NCBI GenBank assembly: GCA_044351685.1
Contig: JBILFK010000202.1
Coordinates: forward strand, 1 to 5,701
DNA: 5,701 bases
Source: JALHRI01 sp044351685
Lineage (GTDB): Bacteria; Pseudomonadota; Alphaproteobacteria; Rickettsiales; UBA3002
Direction of reading: 5' to 3'
The notes below the pieces were generated by a model. It did not search any database and was not told where the DNA came from. It worked only from the letters and a program-made list of their open reading frames with translations. Of the stretch, positions 1 to 4,076 are shown one piece after another. The stretch's first letter is position 1. Every line of letters begins with the position of its first letter. A program made the translations under genes and the position numbers.

Positions 1-16
1 GAGAATGCGCATGCAG

Positions 17-901
17 TTAGCGACTGATTTTTTTGGCGTTCATCCATGTATTATAGAGGGTGCCTGCCAGAATCAGCAGCGCACCTGCCAATGTCCAGGA
101 ATCGACGAGTTTATCGTACACCGCATACGAAAGAATGGTCGAGAAAATCAGCGCTGCAAAGTTAAGCGGAATCACCACCATATAGGGCACTTTGGCAATC
201 GCTTTGCTCACCAGAATTTGTGAGGCATAGGAAAGCACGCCAATAATCACCAGCCACATCCAGCCTTCCGACGAGGGCGTTTGCCAATGCGAAACACCGG
301 CAGGGATAGAAAGCACGGTGGTCATGGCCAGCATGTAAAACGCAATATGCTGTGGCGATTCGGTCGAGGAAAGCAGCTTGATAACAATGCCGCAGAACGA
401 AAAACCAAACGCCGCACCGAGCACATATAGCACACCGGGGCTAGCGGGCAACATGCCGGGGCGGGTAATAATCAGCACGCCCACCACACCGATCAGCAGC
501 GCAATCCAGGTGTGCGGATAGCTTTTTTCATTGAGCACCAGAATGGTCAGCACCACCGCAATAATCGGCGAAATGAAATTCAGTGCCGTATGCATGGGCA
601 GCGTAAAATTATCACTCAGATAGCTGAGCGAGAAAATTGATAACATATACGCACCATATTCGAGTAAGGCGCGCAGTGTATAATGCTTCATGCGGGTAGT
701 TTTCAGGCCGCTAATGCCCTGCTTCAGCGCCCAAGGCAGCATGCACAGCGTGGCAACCACACTATAAATAAACACAATCTGGAAGGCGTGATAGCCAAAC
801 CCGTAACTCGGGATGCTGATATACGGCACAATCGTGAAAATGATGCTGTTACTAAGCAGCATAAGCGTGAACAAGATGCAGGCGACAATGGTTTGATTCA
901 T
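17..901 (-). CDS. EamA/DMT-superfamily transporter, ten membrane helices
   Basis: Predicted inner-membrane permease of the drug/metabolite transporter superfamily (EamA type); the substrate cannot be told from sequence. The 294-residue product has about ten hydrophobic helices in two halves, the usual layout and length for two EamA domains. Helix 1 spans about residues 4-26 and helix 2 about 39-59. The first-repeat signature is present: SPIIAVVLTILVLNEK (111-126), then a helix ending in ITRPG (145-149), a classic EamA landmark. The second half (about 150-290) ends in the helix WTLAGALLILAGTLYNTW and a short basic tail. I chose the ATG at 899-901 because it puts the first helix at the N terminus. 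An in-frame ATG at 950-952 would add 17 non-hydrophobic residues. Neither start has a clear Shine-Dalgarno sequence. It lies on the same strand as nadK, about 260 bp downstream, with palindromes between, so co-transcription is uncertain. Confidence 0.9.
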   Translation of the reverse strand: MNQTIVACILFTLMLLSNSIIFTIVPYISIPSYGFGYHAFQIVFIYSVVATLCMLPWALKQGISGLKTTRMKHYTLRALLEYGAYMLSIFSLSYLSDNFTLPMHTALNFISPIIAVVLTILVLNEKSYPHTWIALLIGVVGVLIITRPGMLPASPGVLYVLGAAFGFSFCGIVIKLLSSTESPQHIAFYMLAMTTVLSIPAGVSHWQTPSSEGWMWLVIIGVLSYASQILVSKAIAKVPYMVVIPLNFAALIFSTILSYAVYDKLVDSWTLAGALLILAGTLYNTWMNAKKISR

Positions 902-978
902 GGGATACCGTGAAGGATGAAATGGATGCGTAACGCATGTTACTTCCACCATTCATAGCAGATAAAATCAAGCATTGG

Positions 979-998
979 ATTCCTGCTTTCCCGGGAAT
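979..998. repeat. dRS3-like 20-bp inverted repeat
   Basis: ATTCC at 979-983 and GGAAT at 994-998 flank a ten-base core containing CCCGGG, so the outer arms are perfect inverted repeats. The layout resembles the ATTCC...GGAAT family of small dispersed repeats known from Neisseria (dRS3) and seen in intergenic DNA of many other proteobacteria. On the minus strand it reads as an IPGKAGIQ-like peptide, a familiar false-gene signature of such repeats. That it is dispersed in this genome is an inference; only one copy is in the window. Confidence 0.5.
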
Positions 999-1007
999 GG
1001 CATCAAA

Positions 1008-1051
1008 TACTCGCTTGCAGACGAAGACCCGCCTCAAGTCTGCAAGCAGTA
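1008..1051. repeat. Bulged 14-pair inverted repeat in the nadK-transporter spacer
   Basis: A perfect 10-bp inverted repeat (GCTTGCAGAC at 1013-1022 against GTCTGCAAGC at 1038-1047) surrounds a 15-base loop. It is extended by four outer pairs (TACT 1008-1011, AGTA 1048-1051) past a single bulged C at 1012. No T-run follows on either strand, so it does not look like an intrinsic terminator. It starts ten bases after the dRS3-like palindrome; the two may belong to one small non-autonomous repeat element. Confidence 0.5.
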
Positions 1052-1116
1052 ATGCTACTATCAAATCTGTGATGCGAGCGCAGAAGCGCGAGCCAGTCAT
1101 GAACTACCGAAGGTGC

Positions 1117-1151
1117 GCGCCATAGCATTTTCAGGAGAAAATGCTGGGCGC
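1117..1151 (-). terminator. Strong hairpin just downstream of nadK, possible terminator
   Basis: The stem has nine perfect pairs (AGCATTTTC 1124-1132 with GAAAATGCT 1137-1145) around an AGGA tetraloop. One T-G wobble (1123, 1146) and one bulged A (1122) follow, then five GC-rich pairs (1117-1121 with 1147-1151). It begins 12 bases past the nadK stop codon, a good position for ending or protecting that transcript. A U-run is missing on both strands, and the wobble pair becomes an A-C mismatch in the nadK-sense RNA. A classic Rho-independent terminator is therefore not shown; it could also be an RNA-stabilising or repeat-derived hairpin. Confidence 0.35.
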
Positions 1152-1162
1152 TAATAATGCAA

Positions 1163-1945
1163 TTAATACGAAAACTGCTCGTTGGTAATGCGCTCGTCGA
1201 GATTATGCTCGGGGTCGAACAATAAGGTCAGCGCAATATCGCGCTGCTCGAACACCGAAACCGTGTGCACATCGCGCATTTCGGTAAAATCGGCCACTGC
1301 ACTTACCGGGCGCTTTTCTGCATCCAGTATTTCAAAGGTGATGCTCGAATTGTGCGGCAACAGCGCGCCACGCCAGCGGCGCGGGCGGAATGGCGCAATC
1401 GGTGTTAGCGCCAGCAAATTGCCATTCAGCGGAATAATCGGGCCGCCAGCGGAAAAATTATATGCCGTGCTACCGGCAGGGGTGGCCACCATAATGCCAT
1501 CGCATACCAGTTCGCTTAGGCGCACCACATGGTCGATGGTAATGCGAATTTTTGCCGTTTGCCGAGATTCGCGGAACAACGAAACCTCGTTAATTGCCAG
1601 TTCCTGGCGCTCTTTGCCATCGAGCGTGCGGGCATACACCACCAGCGGGTGAATATGCGTGCGCCGCGCGGTGGCAATGCGCTCTTCCAAATAGTCGGTG
1701 GTATAGTTATTCAGCAAAAACCCCACCGAACCACAATTCATGCCGTAAACCGGCACCCCGCGATGCATGTATTTATGCAGCACTTGCAGCATAAAGCCAT
1801 CGCCGCCCAGCACCACCAGCACATCGGGTTTGGTGCGCTTTCCAGCAATATCGAGAAACGCATAGCGCGAGGCCAATTCTTGCTTGGCAGCCTGCGCTTT
1901 CTCAGTGTCATCGGCGAGTAGCGCCATGCGAATCGATGCAATCAT
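1163..1945 (-). CDS. nadK: NAD kinase (ATP-NAD kinase)
   Basis: Cytoplasmic enzyme that phosphorylates NAD to NADP, the only known route to NADP. The 260-residue product is normal length for the compact alphaproteobacterial form. Family motifs are all visible: GGDG at 47-50 with the catalytic Asp49, the NMN-binding NE pair at 119-120 in NEVSLFR, and the block DGIMVATPAGSTAYNFSAGGPI (start Asp149), with the glycine-rich TPAGSTAY loop. The C-terminal half has the FRPRRWRGALLP segment and an AVADF stretch, as I recall from alphaproteobacterial homologues. Start: the ATG at 1943-1945 begins MIASIRMALLADD, where the Rossmann-like fold should begin. There is no Shine-Dalgarno before it, but a TAATAT box lies six bases upstream, so the message may be leaderless. 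It is divergent from the pilin-like gene. Confidence 0.96.
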   Translation of the reverse strand: MIASIRMALLADDTEKAQAAKQELASRYAFLDIAGKRTKPDVLVVLGGDGFMLQVLHKYMHRGVPVYGMNCGSVGFLLNNYTTDYLEERIATARRTHIHPLVVYARTLDGKERQELAINEVSLFRESRQTAKIRITIDHVVRLSELVCDGIMVATPAGSTAYNFSAGGPIIPLNGNLLALTPIAPFRPRRWRGALLPHNSSITFEILDAEKRPVSAVADFTEMRDVHTVSVFEQRDIALTLLFDPEHNLDERITNEQFSY

Positions 1946-1951
1946 GGGGCC

Positions 1952-1957
1952 ATATTA
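1952..1957 (-). promoter_or_regulatory. Possible -10 box for a leaderless nadK transcript
   Basis: Read on the minus strand the bases are TAATAT, ending six bases before the nadK ATG. A weak TTGTTT -35-like sequence lies about 16 bases further upstream, inside a T-rich tract. Transcription would then begin at or next to the start codon, which fits the absence of a ribosome-binding site. This is a pattern match in AT-rich DNA and is weak evidence alone. Confidence 0.25.
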
Positions 1958-2053
1958 CCCAACTTAATTAAAAAAACAACCGTCATTTTCACGGGTTAAA
2001 AGTAAACAATTCTAGCGAATATTAACAATTTTCTTCTTTTATTGGCGCTAGCG

Positions 2054-2062
2054 TGTTATACA
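2054..2062 (+). promoter_or_regulatory. Possible extended -10 promoter of the pilin-like operon
   Basis: TGT-TATACA matches the extended -10 form TGn-TATAAT at six of the eight defined positions, and predicts a start near 2069, giving a leader of about 26-35 bases. No good -35 is visible. The 8-bp palindrome CGCTAGCG (2046-2053) abuts it directly upstream and could be an operator, although that is speculation. Confidence 0.3.
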
Positions 2063-2086
2063 AATAGTTGAAATCTTTCATAAGAT

Positions 2087-2090
2087 AGGG
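2087..2090 (+). promoter_or_regulatory. Short ribosome-binding site (AGGG) that bears on the start choice
   Basis: AGGG lies four bases before a TTG codon at 2095 and 13 bases before the ATG at 2104. The spacing favours TTG slightly, while codon preference favours ATG. Both give a short basic prepilin leader, so the mature protein is the same either way. Confidence 0.35.
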
Positions 2091-2094
2091 TGCA

Positions 2095-4074
2095 TTGACC
2101 TGCATGCAGCACAGATTCTGTAAACGCACACGCAAAAGTGGCTTCACGCTGGTCGAGCTATCGATTGTACTTGTGATTTTAGGCATTGTGCTGGCAGGCG
2201 GGCTGGTAGTGGGCACCAGCGTGGTCGATAGACAGGCGATTATCTCCACCAACAGCCAGATGGATGAAGTCACCACCGCCCTCAAAGCCTATTATGCCAT
2301 TAACAACCGCCTTCCCTGCGTAGCGCCACTCACCACTGCCGTGGGCGCCGCTGGTTTTGGCACTGAAATTACTCCGGGTGCCGCCACCTGCAGCACCAAC
2401 ACCACCGTGCCTGCAGGCACCTACCGCGTGGCGGGAACAGGCGCACGGCAAGTGCGCATTGGCGCCGTGCCGGTACGCACGCTGGGTATGCGTGATCGTT
2501 ACATCGCCGATGAATTTGGCAACCGTTACCTTTATGCCGTCACCGAACTGCACACCGCCAGCGCCGGCTTCACCGCCAATGATGGCGCCATTATCGTGCA
2601 AGATAATAACGGCACCGCCATTGTCAGTAATTCGTCGTATATTCTTGTTTCGCATGGGCCCGATGGCAAAGGCGCCTACCGTTTTCAAACCGGTGCTGCA
2701 AGCGCCACGGCCTGCACGGCCAACGCCGCTACCCCGCTCGATAGCACCAACTGCGCGGTCGATAGCCCGGCAAGTTCGGTCGATGCCACTTTCCGCGATG
2801 CGCGCTTTAACAATGGCTCGCAGGTGGCCAGCTTCTTCGATGATTTCACCCGCTGGCAACAAAAAGCGCTGCTGGTGGCGGGCGCTTCGGCCACGGGTGC
2901 CGCCGGTAATTTGTGGAATAATACCGGCGATGATATTTTCAGCGTCGGTAACGATAGCAGCACCGCCACGGGCAATGTGGGCATTGGCACAGCCACGCCA
3001 AGCAGCAAACTACATGTGCGTACCGATGCAAACCTCTCAACTGGCTCACTTACTGTCGCTTCGCCCGATAGCAGCACGATGATGTTTGCTCCCGATGCCG
3101 CTGTAGGAAACTGGAGCCCGCTTACGCAGTCGAGTGACTCGGCACTTATTTTTCATAGCGGCGCCATCGATACCGGCGCCCTTACCATCGGCCAATGGTC
3201 GGCCTCGGCGCGCGGCATGCGCATTACCAGCACTGGCAATGTCGGTATTGGCACGGCCTCGCCCTCAACAACGCTTTCGGTTTATAACGGCAATGAAACC
3301 GCTGCATTGACTGGCGTGACACAATCCCTTACTTCAAGCGGCATCAATATTGTCACCGACTACACGGCAAACAATTATACCCCTGGGCTTTTCTGGTCCA
3401 CCGCGAACGATAACCCCACTAGACCAAAAGCTGGAATCTGGCTTCAGGAAACGGGTAGTGGCACCCTTATGCAATTTGGAACCAGTAATAGCTACGCAAC
3501 CGGTATTACTAATGAAGCCCTCACCATCATTCCCTCGGGAAGGGTCGGCATCGGCACCAACGCCCCTACCGAAGTGCTGGAAGTGAACGGCTTTGTCTAT
3601 GCGCAGGATTATTTTATTCCTTCCGATAAGCGCCTGAAGCACGATATCGCGCCACTGTTCGATGGTGCCGCGCTCGCCACGCTCGAAAAAATTCGCGCCG
3701 TATCGTTCAAGTGGAACAAAGATAATAAACCCGATGCTGGCGTGATTGCTCAGGAAGTCGAATCGGTGTTCCCGCAGGCCGTGCGCACCGCCACCAATGG
3801 CTTTAAGCGCGTGGCCTACGATAAGCTGGTGCTGCCACTTATCGAAGCCGTAAAAGAATTGCACGCGCTGGTGAAATCGGTGATTGCCCGCCTGGACAGC
3901 GTGGAAAATAAACAAGCCGAAGCCGAAGCCAAAATTGCTGCGCTGCAAAAGGAAAATGCCGCGCTCACCTTACGTCTTGAACGTTTGGAACAAACCATGT
4001 ATAAGCAAACCGTAACGGAAACAGATCCGAGGCGGAAACCGCAACAACACACCCCACCACGTAAGGGAGATTGA
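2095..4074 (+). CDS. Prepilin-like protein fused to a tail-fibre-type region and a Peptidase_S74 chaperone domain
   Basis: A 659-residue mosaic protein (numbering from TTG 2095; ATG at 2104 gives 656). Residues 1-16 are a basic leader ending in KSG. The type III signal follows, with predicted prepilin-peptidase cleavage G16|F17, Glu21 as the conserved E5, and a hydrophobic helix to about residue 39. Residues about 40-265 are a pilin-like ectodomain: NNRLPC (70-75), GAVPVRTLG (123-131), DEFGNRYLYAVT (139-150), SHGPDGKGA (186-194), and Cys 75, 99, 207 and 220. Three VGIGT motifs with downstream Pro follow at 295, 383 and 484, as in tail-fibre proteins. The C terminus is an S74 domain: SDKRLK at 510-515 (Ser510 and Lys515 correspond to the self-cleavage dyad), GVIAQEVE at 549-556, YDKLVLPLIEAVKEL at 575-589. 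A heptad coiled coil runs about 589-635, then a basic, Pro-rich tail. Known: prepilins are processed at the inner membrane, and S74 domains trimerise and self-cleave. Inferred: a trimeric or tip-located minor pilin. The function is untested. Confidence 0.9.
   Translation: MTCMQHRFCKRTRKSGFTLVELSIVLVILGIVLAGGLVVGTSVVDRQAIISTNSQMDEVTTALKAYYAINNRLPCVAPLTTAVGAAGFGTEITPGAATCSTNTTVPAGTYRVAGTGARQVRIGAVPVRTLGMRDRYIADEFGNRYLYAVTELHTASAGFTANDGAIIVQDNNGTAIVSNSSYILVSHGPDGKGAYRFQTGAASATACTANAATPLDSTNCAVDSPASSVDATFRDARFNNGSQVASFFDDFTRWQQKALLVAGASATGAAGNLWNNTGDDIFSVGNDSSTATGNVGIGTATPSSKLHVRTDANLSTGSLTVASPDSSTMMFAPDAAVGNWSPLTQSSDSALIFHSGAIDTGALTIGQWSASARGMRITSTGNVGIGTASPSTTLSVYNGNETAALTGVTQSLTSSGINIVTDYTANNYTPGLFWSTANDNPTRPKAGIWLQETGSGTLMQFGTSNSYATGITNEALTIIPSGRVGIGTNAPTEVLEVNGFVYAQDYFIPSDKRLKHDIAPLFDGAALATLEKIRAVSFKWNKDNKPDAGVIAQEVESVFPQAVRTATNGFKRVAYDKLVLPLIEAVKELHALVKSVIARLDSVENKQAEAEAKIAALQKENAALTLRLERLEQTMYKQTVTETDPRRKPQQHTPPRKGD
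4063..4069 (+). promoter_or_regulatory. Strong Shine-Dalgarno of the secreted Cys-rich protein gene
   Basis: AAGGGAG lies seven bases before the ATG at 4077 and sits inside the last codons of the preceding gene. It fixes the start and suggests translational coupling within one message. Confidence 0.8.
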
Positions 4075-4076
4075 CC

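Noticed and set aside
852..1100. Short minus-strand frame across the nadK-transporter spacer, and a 62-codon plus-strand frame at 937-1125
   Set aside because: Both are translations of the palindromic repeat (IPGKAGIQ-like and WIPAFPGM-like peptides), a known source of false gene calls. Neither has a ribosome-binding site or conserved domain.
1964..2026. CtrA-type TTAA-N7-TTAA site in the AT-rich divergent spacer
   Set aside because: TTAA occurs several times, but no pair has the required seven-base spacing.
2179..2862. Open frame of 227 codons on the minus strand opposite the pilin-like gene
   Set aside because: It lies fully antisense to a well-supported gene, has Gly/Ala/Arg-rich composition with no recognisable motif, and is explained by the codon use of the real gene.
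3334..3948. Open frame of 204 codons on the minus strand opposite the S74 region
   Set aside because: It is antisense to the conserved S74 motifs and shows no family features of its own.
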